DNA from: Verrucomicrobiota bacterium
Lineage (GTDB): Bacteria > Verrucomicrobiota > Verrucomicrobiia > Limisphaerales > UBA11358
Direction of reading: 5' to 3'
DNA length: 13,506 bases
NCBI GenBank assembly: GCA_021323835.1
Contig: JAJPKI010000362.1
Location: 1 to 13,506, forward strand
In this document: positions 7,340-13,505 of the stretch, in pieces
How positions within the stretch are numbered: the stretch's first letter is position 1
How the letters are laid out: each line of letters begins with the position of its first letter
Program-made: the position numbers and the translations under genes
The notes under the pieces: model-generated
What the model was told of the DNA's origin: nothing
Database searches by the model: none
Seen by the model: only the letters and a program-made list of their open reading frames with translations

Positions 7340-7615
7340 TTATATTTTTCGTATGTTCCAAATTTTTTCGAAATCTTCTTTGGAAATTTCAGCAATTTCA
7401 AATTCTGGCTCAGATCCAAGTTTAACTAAATCAGGCCAAGGCTCCAAACCGAGCTGAGAACCTCCAATTTGTTCAAATTTATCCGCAAAGCCCTTCCGAC
7501 CATCTAAAAATATCTCTACCTTACGGTGTTCCCACTGTTCATTATCAATTTCGCTATAAATCCAAATAGGATCTATATTCGTGGTGTGTTTCCATTTTAC
7601 GCGAATATATTTCAT
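7340..7615 (-). CDS. DUF6881-like small protein
   Basis: This is a 91-residue soluble acidic protein. The opening MKYIRVKW, the central YSEIDxEQWEHRKVEIFLDGR, the IGGSQLG turn and the closing ISKEDFEKIW follow the pattern I associate with the DUF6881 domain, a compact family of unknown function. Such orphan small proteins are often found with toxin-immunity or mobile loci, but nothing here proves that. Composition appears AT-richer than its neighbours. It lies 28 nt downstream of the methyltransferase stump on the same strand and is convergent with the CPBP protease gene. The ATG at 7615 has no obvious Shine-Dalgarno, so it may depend on readthrough from the upstream small genes. Confidence 0.72.
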   Translation of the reverse strand: MKYIRVKWKHTTNIDPIWIYSEIDNEQWEHRKVEIFLDGRKGFADKFEQIGGSQLGLEPWPDLVKLGSEPEFEIAEISKEDFEKIWNIRKI

Positions 7616-7643
7616 GGTGTTACTTTACAACAAGGCTCATAAA

Positions 7644-7745
7644 TTATTGGGGGAACGGCGGGTCGAGATAAATGAGGTCAACAGATTCAGCCGCGATGGA
7701 GTCACGGAGCACGTTGAGGTTGTCGCCGTAATAGAGCTGATTCAC
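7644..7745 (-). pseudogene. N-terminal stump of a DNA adenine/cytosine-N4 methyltransferase
   Basis: Thirty-three codons from a GTG at 7745 read NQLYYGDNLNVLRDS, then ESVDLIYLDPPF, then PQ and a TAA at 7644-7646. GDNLxVL followed by about 16 residues and then DLIYLDPPF is the N-terminal signature of a large class of site-specific DNA methyltransferases; DPPF is catalytic motif IV. Intact members continue with NSN and 300 or more residues containing the target-recognition and AdoMet-binding parts, all missing here. No continuation appears in the other frames before the next gene at 7615. The GTG overlaps the TGA of the preceding small gene (GTGA), the arrangement expected of translational coupling in an ancestral operon. 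It cannot methylate DNA as it stands. Confidence 0.75.
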
Positions 7746-7981
7746 CTGTGCTTGGGTTTATCAGTTTCGGATTTTTTGCGCGAGAGAAATTTCCCAAAAC
7801 ATGAAAACCATGTTTCAGCATGTTCCGGAAAAAGGCAAATCACTGAAAGCCCTCCTGATAACCATGCGGCGAGGATATTATATTTGTCGAGCAGCATCCA
7901 AAGACATGACGCCGCGAATATGATGCCAAGCACCCATCGCGTTCGTTTCATCTTTTTCGTGTCTTTCTTCGCGCCGTTCAT
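7742..7981 (-). CDS. Small hypothetical membrane protein
   Basis: I do not recognise this 79-residue protein. A basic N-terminus (KKDTKKMKRTR) is followed by hydrophobic stretches at about 16-32 and 36-51 and a basic tail (LSRKKSETDKPKHR), which suggests one or two membrane helices. The ATG at 7981 is preceded by GGGAC a few bases upstream. Its TGA overlaps the GTG of the methyltransferase stump, which supports it as a real coupled gene. Its first 104 bp overlap the end of the upstream frame, an unusually long overlap that may mean one of the two has shifted or decayed. The position suggests an accessory gene of a former methyltransferase operon; that is inference. Confidence 0.5.
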   Translation of the reverse strand: MNGAKKDTKKMKRTRWVLGIIFAASCLWMLLDKYNILAAWLSGGLSVICLFPEHAETWFSCFGKFLSRKKSETDKPKHR

Positions 7982-8195
7982 TTTGTCCCAACTTTTTGAT
8001 TTCCGTTTGTAAGCGGCTTACACAATCGCAAACTTGGCGACTGGAAAGCAATTGCGTCTGTTTCCAGTTCCAAACTGGCAATTCCCCAAAACTGGTCAAC
8101 AAGGTTTCATATTTCGCTTCTTCATAGCCAGCGCAACAACGTGCAATCTCATAATCGTCAAATCCGATGTCCACACCACTGACAATCACGGACAT
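7878..8195 (-). CDS. Hypothetical protein
   Basis: This is a 105-residue frame from the ATG at 8195; a GTG at 8213 would add six residues. I recognise no domain. The first 70 residues look like a folded soluble protein (VDIGFDDYEIARCCAGYEEAKYETLL, mixed polar and hydrophobic). The last 34 or so, which overlap the next gene, are charged and low in order (ERREERHEKDE) and may be meaningless sequence gained after a frame change. A perfect 12-bp palindrome lies directly upstream of the start. It is probably the first gene of the minus-strand patch that leads into the methyltransferase stump and the DUF6881-like gene. Confidence is limited by the lack of any family match. Confidence 0.42.
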   Translation of the reverse strand: MSVIVSGVDIGFDDYEIARCCAGYEEAKYETLLTSFGELPVWNWKQTQLLSSRQVCDCVSRLQTEIKKLGQNERREERHEKDETNAMGAWHHIRGVMSLDAARQI

Positions 8196-8198
8196 AAT

Positions 8199-8210
8199 CT
8201 CAAATTTGAG
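8199..8210. promoter_or_regulatory. 12-bp palindrome before the hypothetical gene
   Basis: CTCAAATTTGAG is perfectly self-complementary and ends three bases before the ATG at 8195. It could be an operator, or it could include a GAG ribosome-binding element. No second copy is seen in the window. Confidence 0.25.
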
Positions 8211-8238
8211 CACTGTAACTCAATGTCGTCCTATTACA

Positions 8239-8727
8239 GTCGCGAGCATACCCGCTTCACTCCGCTTGCACAGTGGGCGTAAGTGGGCGGCAACATAATC
8301 GCCAAATCTTTGGCTCGTTTCTATAGAGGCAAACACTTCAGAGCATAAACCCCAGTGTAAATACCCCTGCTAACTGACAATCGCTAGCATCGTAACCGCT
8401 TCTCTCCGTTTGCACAGATGGCGTTTGTGACCATAAACAAGTGAACATTCAAACAGCCTTGCCCACCATGCCAGCAATTGGCTCAAGTCAACCATCGTAT
8501 CTGCAAAGAGAAATCCAACAATATGTCTAAACGAACCCGACCAAATTAACTCGTATAAATATACCTACGCGGAGACTTGTAATCAGCATGCCCGCCGTGC
8601 CAGCAAATGGTTCAAGTCAACTTGCATTGATTCCATGCTCAAGGTTTAACAAATCATTTTCTTAAATAAAAACCCACCATGGGAAATTTAAATAGAGACA
8701 AGAAAGGACATTTTGAAATTCGTGCAA
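8239..8727. repeat. Non-coding stretch with two pairs of diverged direct repeats
   Basis: I see no convincing gene between 8211 and 8727. Pair A is about 8240-8280 and 8381-8424; both copies contain a CCGCTTCxCTCCG core followed by TTGCACAG and GGCGT. Pair B is 8460-8492 and 8589-8621, identical at 29 of 33 positions, with shared segments TGCCAGCAA and TCAAGTCAAC. Pair B copies are 129 bp apart and pair A copies about 140 bp apart, so these may be remnants of a larger duplicated unit. Each B copy holds a small hairpin (GCCA with TGGC, and GCCA with TGGT as a wobble pair). The composition is AT-rich. Confidence 0.5.
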
Positions 8728-8760
8728 TTAAAAAGCGGCCTCCGATTTCTCGAAGGCCGC
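8728..8760 (-). terminator. Rho-independent terminator of the MARVIIP-type gene
   Basis: On the minus strand GCGGCCT (8760-8754) pairs perfectly with AGGCCGC (8741-8735), and TTTTTAA follows immediately. The 12-nt loop contains extra partial pairing. It begins 17 nt after the stop of the gene at 8778-9176. This is the clearest intrinsic terminator in the window. Confidence 0.88.
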
Positions 8761-8777
8761 GTGTTACTTTCAGTTGA

Positions 8778-9176
8778 TTACGGCGTTTTCACTTTTGCCG
8801 CGGACTTCGCGGCGTTGCCGTTGCTTTGCGCGCTTTGGTCAACGGTGAATCCCCAGTCGCCCAGTTTCTGTTCGTTGCCTTTGTTGAGCGCCAGCAGCAG
8901 GTCGCGCACGGCGGTCACGTAGTAGCTGACCGTGCCTTGCGTGCTGCGGTCGGTGCCCAACGCGTTGTCGCGGTTCTGCGTGGCCAGTTCCGCGTCGCGA
9001 TACGCCTTGGCCGATGCCTGATTTTGCGTGTCCGCCGCCGTCGCTTTCGCGGCGAGGTCGGTCATGTTCAAGCCGGCCAGCACACTGCCTGCGCCGTCCG
9101 CCGTGTGCTTGACGCCAATCGCTTTTGCCAAAGCGATAAGGTCGTCCGCATTTTTTGGAATGATGACTCTTGCCAT
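8778..9176 (-). CDS. Conserved small helical protein (MARVIIP-type), function unknown
   Basis: Counting from the ATG at 9176 gives a 132-residue, mostly helical, alanine-rich protein. It opens MARVIIPKNADDLIALAKAIG and ends with a KLGDWGFTVDQS motif and a basic alanine-rich tail. I associate this pattern with conserved hypothetical proteins of environmental bacteria, but I cannot name a function. The frame could extend to a GTG at 9185. The ATG is chosen because a full consensus Shine-Dalgarno lies eight bases before it, and the GTG would fall inside that site. It has its own hairpin-rich leader and a strong terminator, so it is a monocistronic, probably well-expressed gene. The likely coiled helix (about 45-75, with many Ala, Gln, Asn and Asp) hints at a structural or binding role; this is only inference. 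Confidence 0.75.
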   Translation of the reverse strand: MARVIIPKNADDLIALAKAIGVKHTADGAGSVLAGLNMTDLAAKATAADTQNQASAKAYRDAELATQNRDNALGTDRSTQGTVSYYVTAVRDLLLALNKGNEQKLGDWGFTVDQSAQSNGNAAKSAAKVKTP

Positions 9177-9181
9177 CGTTG

Positions 9182-9191
9182 TCACCTCCTT
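9182..9191 (-). promoter_or_regulatory. Consensus Shine-Dalgarno site that sets the start at 9176
   Basis: AAGGAGGTGA on the minus strand is fully complementary to the usual 3' end of 16S rRNA. Eight bases separate GGAGG from the ATG. Most other genes in the window lack a recognisable site, so this one stands out. Confidence 0.85.
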
Positions 9192-9233
9192 CCGATTGTC
9201 TGATGGTTTTGGTTTAAGAACGTCGGGAAGTCA

Positions 9234-9274
9234 TGCTCCCGGCCTGTGGGAGCAACCCGCTAAAACGCTAGCGG
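9234..9274 (-). promoter_or_regulatory. Two hairpins in the leader of the MARVIIP-type gene
   Basis: Hairpin 1 is CCGCTA/TAGCGG (9257-9262 with 9269-9274, 6-nt loop). Hairpin 2 is TGCTCCC/GGGAGCA (9234-9240 with 9248-9254, 7-nt loop). Both lie upstream of the Shine-Dalgarno. A GGGA at 9225-9228 could pair with the TCCC at 9237-9240, giving an alternative to hairpin 2. No known riboswitch class is recognised. Confidence 0.4.
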
Positions 9275-9298
9275 AGGAGAAAATTGGCTGGCAACAGG

Positions 9299-9342
9299 AA
9301 AAATGGTTTATTGATTGTATAAACTGTCTCTAAACCATTTTT
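9299..9342. terminator. 12-bp perfect inverted repeat, possible tolC-unit terminator
   Basis: AAAAATGGTTTA (9299-9310) and TAAACCATTTTT (9331-9342) are exact reverse complements separated by 20 nt. On either strand the second arm ends in a run of T, so it could stop transcription coming from the tolC-like gene through the repeat array. The loop is long and the stem AT-rich, so it could instead be a protein-binding site. Confidence 0.4.
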
Positions 9343-9375
9343 GCGAAAATCATTGAAAACATTGGCATTTTGAAT

Positions 9376-9654
9376 CATCCGGACGAGCCGGAAAGCCTTC
9401 CGACTGACCCGGAAGACGCTCCGGTTGACGCGGAAAGCTTTCCCGATGAGCCGGAAGATTATCCGGTTGAAATGGAAAGTCGTCCGGCCTTGCCGGAACA
9501 TCGCGCAGATAAGCCGGAAGATGTTCCGGATGACACGGCGAATTGTCCGGCTCTATCGGAAGATTGTCCGGTTGGGCCGGAAATGTTTCCGGCTTGTCCG
9601 GCAGATGAAAATGTTCAGGCGGAAAGCCGTGCGGTTGAACCGGAAGATTTGAGG
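9376..9654. repeat. Degenerate tandem array of 21-bp palindromic repeats
   Basis: Twelve full 21-bp units run from 9388 to 9639, with a partial unit at 9640-9654 and a half unit before 9388. The consensus is CCGGAA, four variable bases, TTCCGG, then about five variable bases. Most units keep GGAA and TCCGG while the bases between drift, so each unit is a near-palindrome or mini-hairpin, spaced by two helical turns. Because 21 is a multiple of three, several frames stay open and give heptad peptides: PExxPxx-like on the plus strand, RKxxRLx-like in another frame. None has a convincing start and ribosome-binding site. The array starts 11 bp past the tolC-like stop codon. Confidence 0.85.
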
Positions 9655-9665
9655 CGTCAGCAGAT

Positions 9666-11207
9666 TTACTTCACCGCGATATTCGCGTCTTCGTCGCGGG
9701 TGATTTCGAGGTCAACGCGGAAGCGGTCGAGCGTGCTGCCTTCCTGCGCGGCGAGATTGGCCACCGCTTCGTTGTAATCGGCGAGCGAACGAATTTCCTG
9801 CGAGCGCGCGGCGGTCAAACTGTTTTCGTATTGCAGCACTTCAAACGTCGTTGCCTTGCCGACGGCGTAAGTTTTTTGCTCGGCATCGAGCGCGGCTTCG
9901 GCATAAGTGCGCGCCTGCTTCGTCGCCTGCACGCTTTCATATTTCGATTTTGCGTCTTTGACGGCATTGTCAATTTGCACCAGCACGCTTTGCTCGTCTT
10001 GTTTCAACGTGAGCAGCACTTGCTCCAGCGTGGCTTTGGAGGCTTTGTAATTGTTGCGCGTGCCGATGCTGCCGAGCGGCACGGAAATTTGCGCGCCGTA
10101 AGTATAAAATGGCCGGTTCGCTTCGTGAATTTGTCCGAACGCGTCGGAAAATTCCGCGCCGGTGCCGTTGAAACCGTAAGTGCCGATTAAATCCAATTCG
10201 GGGAAAAGCTGGTTGCGATTGTATTTCAACTGGATGCCTTGAGATTCAGCCGCCAGCCGCGCTTGAATCAAATCCGGCCGCATGGTCATGCCTTTGCTCC
10301 AACTGTCCTGCAAATCGAATACTTCCATCGTCGCGGAAAGCACTTCGGAAGGCTGGATGTCCACGTCGTGCCATTGGTGATAATCGTCCGTGAGCAGATT
10401 TTTTAAAATATTTTGGTCGGTGGAAAGCGTGTCTTCCGCGCCAATCAAATTCGCCTGGTCTTGCGCCACCTGCGATTGGTCCTGCTGCACGCTCAATTGC
10501 GCGAGCGTGCCGATTTCCATCCGCTGCTGGTCTTGCGACAATTGCGTTTTTGCCAGCTTCAACGCGTCCTGCTGCACTTTTACATTTTCCTGCGCGTAAA
10601 TCAGTTCGTAGTAGGCGTTCGCCACGGCGGTAACGGCGCTCATCACTTGTCCGCGAAAATTTTGCTCGGAAGATTTTAAATTATTTTTAGCAACGCGGAT
10701 GACCAATCGCGTGTTGTCTATCCAGAAATTTTTCAGCAACGGCTGCACCGCGCTGACGGAAACTGAACCGCCGGAATGTTCGAATCCGCCGCCGCCGGAC
10801 GAGCCGTAAGAGTCGGAAATACTGCCGCTCAAATTGTAAGTCATTCCCCACGGCGACGCGCCCGCGATGCCGGAACGAAATGAATTTACTTCCGTCACCG
10901 ACGGCGGAACGGTATTCGTCAAACTCGGCCCTAGCCCGCCGCCGGAAACATTATGGTTGTGCGTGCCCGATGCCGTGAACGTCGGGTCCCAGCCGCTGTA
11001 AGCGATGTTCAAATCGTAGAGCGAAATTTTCGGATTGTAGCGCTGGATTTGGAGCTGAAGATTATGTTGCAGCGTCTGTTGGATGCAATCCTGCAACGAC
11101 ATCGCGTGTTGCGCGGCATTGGTTTCTAAAACGGGCGGAATGTTCGTCTGCGCGGCAATTGTAAAAATCGCCGAGAAAAAAACGGAAACGATGAAAACGT
11201 TCTTCAT
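9666..11207 (-). CDS. TolC-family outer membrane efflux/secretion channel
   Basis: This is an outer-membrane factor of the TolC/OEP family, which forms the trimeric outer channel for tripartite efflux pumps or type I secretion. It has 513 residues with a signal peptide at about 1-19 (hydrophobic VFIVSVFFSAIFTIAA). Two OEP repeats follow (about 36-275 and 290-500), with the usual long amphipathic helices rich in Gln, Ala and Asp, RPDL at 310-313, FPELDL at 335-340, SVPLG at 375-379 and YAVGKATTFEVLQ near the end. A glycine/serine-rich loop at about 84-148 would lie in the barrel. No membrane-fusion or pump gene is next to it, so the partner is unknown. It follows the trigger factor gene by about 110 bp with a hairpin between, so separate transcription is likely. 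No Shine-Dalgarno is apparent. Confidence 0.9.
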   Translation of the reverse strand: MKNVFIVSVFFSAIFTIAAQTNIPPVLETNAAQHAMSLQDCIQQTLQHNLQLQIQRYNPKISLYDLNIAYSGWDPTFTASGTHNHNVSGGGLGPSLTNTVPPSVTEVNSFRSGIAGASPWGMTYNLSGSISDSYGSSGGGGFEHSGGSVSVSAVQPLLKNFWIDNTRLVIRVAKNNLKSSEQNFRGQVMSAVTAVANAYYELIYAQENVKVQQDALKLAKTQLSQDQQRMEIGTLAQLSVQQDQSQVAQDQANLIGAEDTLSTDQNILKNLLTDDYHQWHDVDIQPSEVLSATMEVFDLQDSWSKGMTMRPDLIQARLAAESQGIQLKYNRNQLFPELDLIGTYGFNGTGAEFSDAFGQIHEANRPFYTYGAQISVPLGSIGTRNNYKASKATLEQVLLTLKQDEQSVLVQIDNAVKDAKSKYESVQATKQARTYAEAALDAEQKTYAVGKATTFEVLQYENSLTAARSQEIRSLADYNEAVANLAAQEGSTLDRFRVDLEITRDEDANIAVK

Positions 11208-11257
11208 GCTGTTGTGTCATTCTGCGGTTTTCGCCCGCAATCGTCAAACACAAGACG

Positions 11258-11274
11258 CTCGCAAAAGTTGCGAG
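11258..11274 (-). terminator. Short hairpin between the tig and tolC-like genes
   Basis: CTCGCAA and TTGCGAG form a perfect 7-bp stem with a 3-nt loop, 45 bp after the trigger factor stop and about 50 bp before the tolC-like start. No T-run follows directly, so it may be a weak terminator, an mRNA end stabiliser or a regulatory element. Confidence 0.35.
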
Positions 11275-11318
11275 GTAACTAAATAGTTATTTACGGCGGG
11301 GCAAGACTCGAGCCCTGA

Positions 11319-12632
11319 TTACTTTGCCGCCGCGGGAACTTCTTCGATTTTTGCGTTCTGTTCGAGAAACGCCAGAACTTTTTCATGCGCAATCTGGTCG
11401 TAAAGCTCGTGCACGCCGCCGCGCTTCTGCAAATCTTTGATGAATTTGTCCAGCGGAATTTGATACATCTGCGCCATCGCCTGCGCGCGTTGCAACACTT
11501 CTTCCTGCGTCACGGAAATTTTTTCCTGCTCGGCAATTTTTTGAATGAGAAATGCCAGCTTCACGCGCTCTTTCGCGCCACTCGCCGCAACGGAGTAAAT
11601 CTGGTCCTTCTGCTTTTCAATTTCCTCGCGCGCCACGCCGCGCTGCGAATTTTCGCGCACGATGTCATAAACGACATTTTTTGTCTCATGCGCGACCGCC
11701 GATTCCGGCAAATCAAAATTCACGCGCTCCATCAGACTCTTGATGATTTGCCCGCGAACACTCTTGGCCTGCGAATATTTCAATTCGTTTTCCAAATCCG
11801 TGCGCACGCCGGCGCGAAGTTTTTCCAAATTTTCCGCGCCATATTTTTTTGCCAGCTCATCGTCAATTGCCGGCAAAACTTTTTCTTTCACTTCCAAAAT
11901 CTCAACTTCAAAAACGCCTTTTTTGCCCTGCAATTCCTTCGTCACAAAATCGGCGGGAAAATCCACGTTGATGGTTTTCTTGTCGCCTGCTTTCGCGCCG
12001 AGCATTTGTTCGGCAAATCCGGCGATGAACGCGTTCGGCTCAATATCGAGCCAGAAATTTTTCTTTTCTGTCAAACCCTTCGCCGTCGGCGCGGTTTCAG
12101 TTATCGGCTTGCCGTCGCAAGTGCCGTTGTAATTGACGACCGCAATGTCGCCCATTTTAATTTCACGCGCGACCGTTTCAAATTTTGTGTGTTGGCCCGC
12201 GAGCAATTTAATCGCGCGCTCCACGTCTTCATCCGTGACCGATTTGATTTCCTTTTTCGCCGGCAAATTTTTGTAATCGGGCAATTGAAATTCAGGCGCC
12301 GTTTCAATCGTCGCGGCAAATTGTAAATTTTGCCCGCGCGCAAATTGGATTTCTTCGATGTCAGGATAGCCGATGACGGAAATTTTTTTATCTTCGAGCG
12401 CCTTGCGGTAATTCTCGCCGATGAGTTTGCGCTTGGCTTCTTCCTTGATTTCGGCGTCGTATTTTTTGACGACCATGTCGCGCGGCGCTTTGCCCGGGCG
12501 AAATCCCGGCAGCGCGGCCTGTTTCTGAAAATCCTTCGTAATGGCGTCAAAGGTTTCGTCCACGGATTTTGCATCCACTTCCACGCGCAGCAATTTTTTG
12601 CACGGCGCCAAATTTTCAACGGTGATATTCAC
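11319..12632 (-). CDS. tig: Trigger factor, ribosome-bound chaperone
   Basis: Trigger factor docks at the ribosome exit tunnel, shields nascent chains and has prolyl isomerase activity. The 437-residue length is typical. The ribosome-binding signature GFRPGKAP is at 43-50 in the N-domain (1-115). The FKBP-type PPIase domain spans about 160-250 (begins GDIAVVNYNG). The helical C-terminal substrate-cradle domain spans about 255-430. The start codon is GTG (12630-12632) and gives the usual MNITVEN opening; no Shine-Dalgarno is seen, but a good promoter lies upstream. The usual clpP-clpX neighbours are absent downstream, where a tolC-like gene is found instead. It is divergent from bioD. Confidence 0.96.
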   Translation of the reverse strand: MNITVENLAPCKKLLRVEVDAKSVDETFDAITKDFQKQAALPGFRPGKAPRDMVVKKYDAEIKEEAKRKLIGENYRKALEDKKISVIGYPDIEEIQFARGQNLQFAATIETAPEFQLPDYKNLPAKKEIKSVTDEDVERAIKLLAGQHTKFETVAREIKMGDIAVVNYNGTCDGKPITETAPTAKGLTEKKNFWLDIEPNAFIAGFAEQMLGAKAGDKKTINVDFPADFVTKELQGKKGVFEVEILEVKEKVLPAIDDELAKKYGAENLEKLRAGVRTDLENELKYSQAKSVRGQIIKSLMERVNFDLPESAVAHETKNVVYDIVRENSQRGVAREEIEKQKDQIYSVAASGAKERVKLAFLIQKIAEQEKISVTQEEVLQRAQAMAQMYQIPLDKFIKDLQKRGGVHELYDQIAHEKVLAFLEQNAKIEEVPAAAK

Positions 12633-12659
12633 GGTAATTTTTTATTAAACGAGCCGCGC

Positions 12660-12688
12660 AAAATACCTGAATCGCGGAAAAATCGCAA
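12660..12688 (-). promoter_or_regulatory. Likely sigma70-type promoter of tig
   Basis: On the minus strand TTGCGA (12688-12683) and TATTTT (12665-12660) are separated by 17 bp. Transcription would start near 12652, giving a leader of about 20 nt before the GTG at 12632. Spacing and position fit well; the hexamers match 4 of 6 each. Confidence 0.5.
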
Positions 12689-12734
12689 CGGTTTTAGTGG
12701 CATAAATGAAGCATTTGCGTTTTTATGGTGGCCA

Positions 12735-13397
12735 ATGGCGCAAACTATTTTCATCACCGGCACGGACACCGGCGTCGGTAAAACCGTTTTGGCGGCGCTG
12801 CTCGCCCAATTTTTGCGCGCGCAAAAAGTAAATGCCGTCGCGCTTAAACCGATTTGTTCCGGCGGACGCGACGATGCGCGAAAAATTTTTTCGGCGATGA
12901 ATGGAGAATTGCTGCTCGACGAAATCAATCCGTGGCATTTCCGCGCGCCAATTGCGCCATTGCTCGCGGCGCGGAAGGAAAATCAAAAAGTGAAATTGCC
13001 GGAAGTCGTCGCGCACGTTCGTCAAATGCAAAAGCGATTTGACGTTTTGATTGTCGAAGGCGCGGGCGGGTTGTTGAGTCCGCTCGGTGAAAATTTTGAT
13101 TCGCGCGATTTGATTTTGAAATTGCGCGCAGCGCCAATTATCGTCGCGCAAAATAAATTAGGCGTTATCAATCAAATTCTGCTCACGATTGAAGCGTTGC
13201 CGAAACATTTCCGGCGCAAAACGAAAATCGTTTTGATGTCGCCGCAAAAGCCGGACGCCGCGGCGATTTCAAATCCAAAATTGCTGTCGGAATTTTTCGA
13301 TGCCAAAAGAATTTTTCAATTGCCGCACCTCGGAAAAAATCTCGCCGCGTTGAAAAATCCGCGCATTCAAAAAATGTTTCGCAAATTAGCGCGCTGA
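12735..13397 (+). CDS. bioD: Dethiobiotin synthetase
   Basis: BioD closes the ureido ring of dethiobiotin from 7,8-diaminopelargonate, CO2 and ATP, the penultimate step of biotin synthesis, in the cytoplasm. It has 220 residues, matching the family. The P-loop GTDTGVGKT is at 9-17, the substrate-binding ALKPI with Lys38 follows, and VEGAGGLLSPL is at 107-117, with the family's acidic residue Glu108. AQNKLGVINQ (138-147) is the nucleotide-base region. The frame stays open upstream over the tig gene, but the ATG at 12735 gives the canonical MAQTIFITGTDTG start; GGTGG just upstream is a weak ribosome-binding site. No other bio genes are in the window, so biotin genes are either scattered or lie beyond its edge. 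Its last 12 bp overlap a convergent gene. Confidence 0.94.
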   Translation: MAQTIFITGTDTGVGKTVLAALLAQFLRAQKVNAVALKPICSGGRDDARKIFSAMNGELLLDEINPWHFRAPIAPLLAARKENQKVKLPEVVAHVRQMQKRFDVLIVEGAGGLLSPLGENFDSRDLILKLRAAPIIVAQNKLGVINQILLTIEALPKHFRRKTKIVLMSPQKPDAAAISNPKLLSEFFDAKRIFQLPHLGKNLAALKNPRIQKMFRKLAR

Positions 13398-13505
13398 CGG
13401 CGCGTTGGTGAACGACTGGCGAAACGGCAGATTTTTTTTGTAAAGTTCCAACCGGTTGCTGATGGCCGAAACTTGATTTGTTAAATCGAAAGCATTGGCC
13501 AAACC
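13386..13505 (-). CDS. C-terminal end of an unidentified gene, cut by the window edge
   Basis: A minus-strand frame enters from the right edge and reads 39 codons (ANAFDLTNQVSAISNRLELY, then KKNLPFRQSF) to a TAA at 13386-13388. The peptide looks helical and protein-like, with a plausible tail LPFRQSFTNAPSAR, but it is too short to place in a family. It overlaps the end of bioD by 12 bp in convergent orientation. The alternative is that 13398-13506 is simply intergenic. Confidence 0.45.
   Translation of the reverse strand, partial: GLANAFDLTNQVSAISNRLELYKKNLPFRQSFTNAPSAR

Noticed and set aside
7581..8012. 143-residue plus-strand frame
   Set aside because: It is antisense to the methyltransferase stump and the small membrane-protein gene, and its sequence has no protein-like pattern of its own.
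8713..8922. 69-residue plus-strand frame
   Set aside because: It runs across the terminator and antisense to the MARVIIP-type gene; no ribosome-binding site is present.
9388..9654. CRISPR array
   Set aside because: The units are contiguous 21-bp degenerate repeats with no unique spacers of constant length between identical repeats, and there are no cas genes.
9370..9777. Plus-strand proline/acidic heptad-repeat protein
   Set aside because: The only start is a TTG without a ribosome-binding site, the second half is antisense to the tolC-like gene, and other frames over the array are equally open because the period is a multiple of three.
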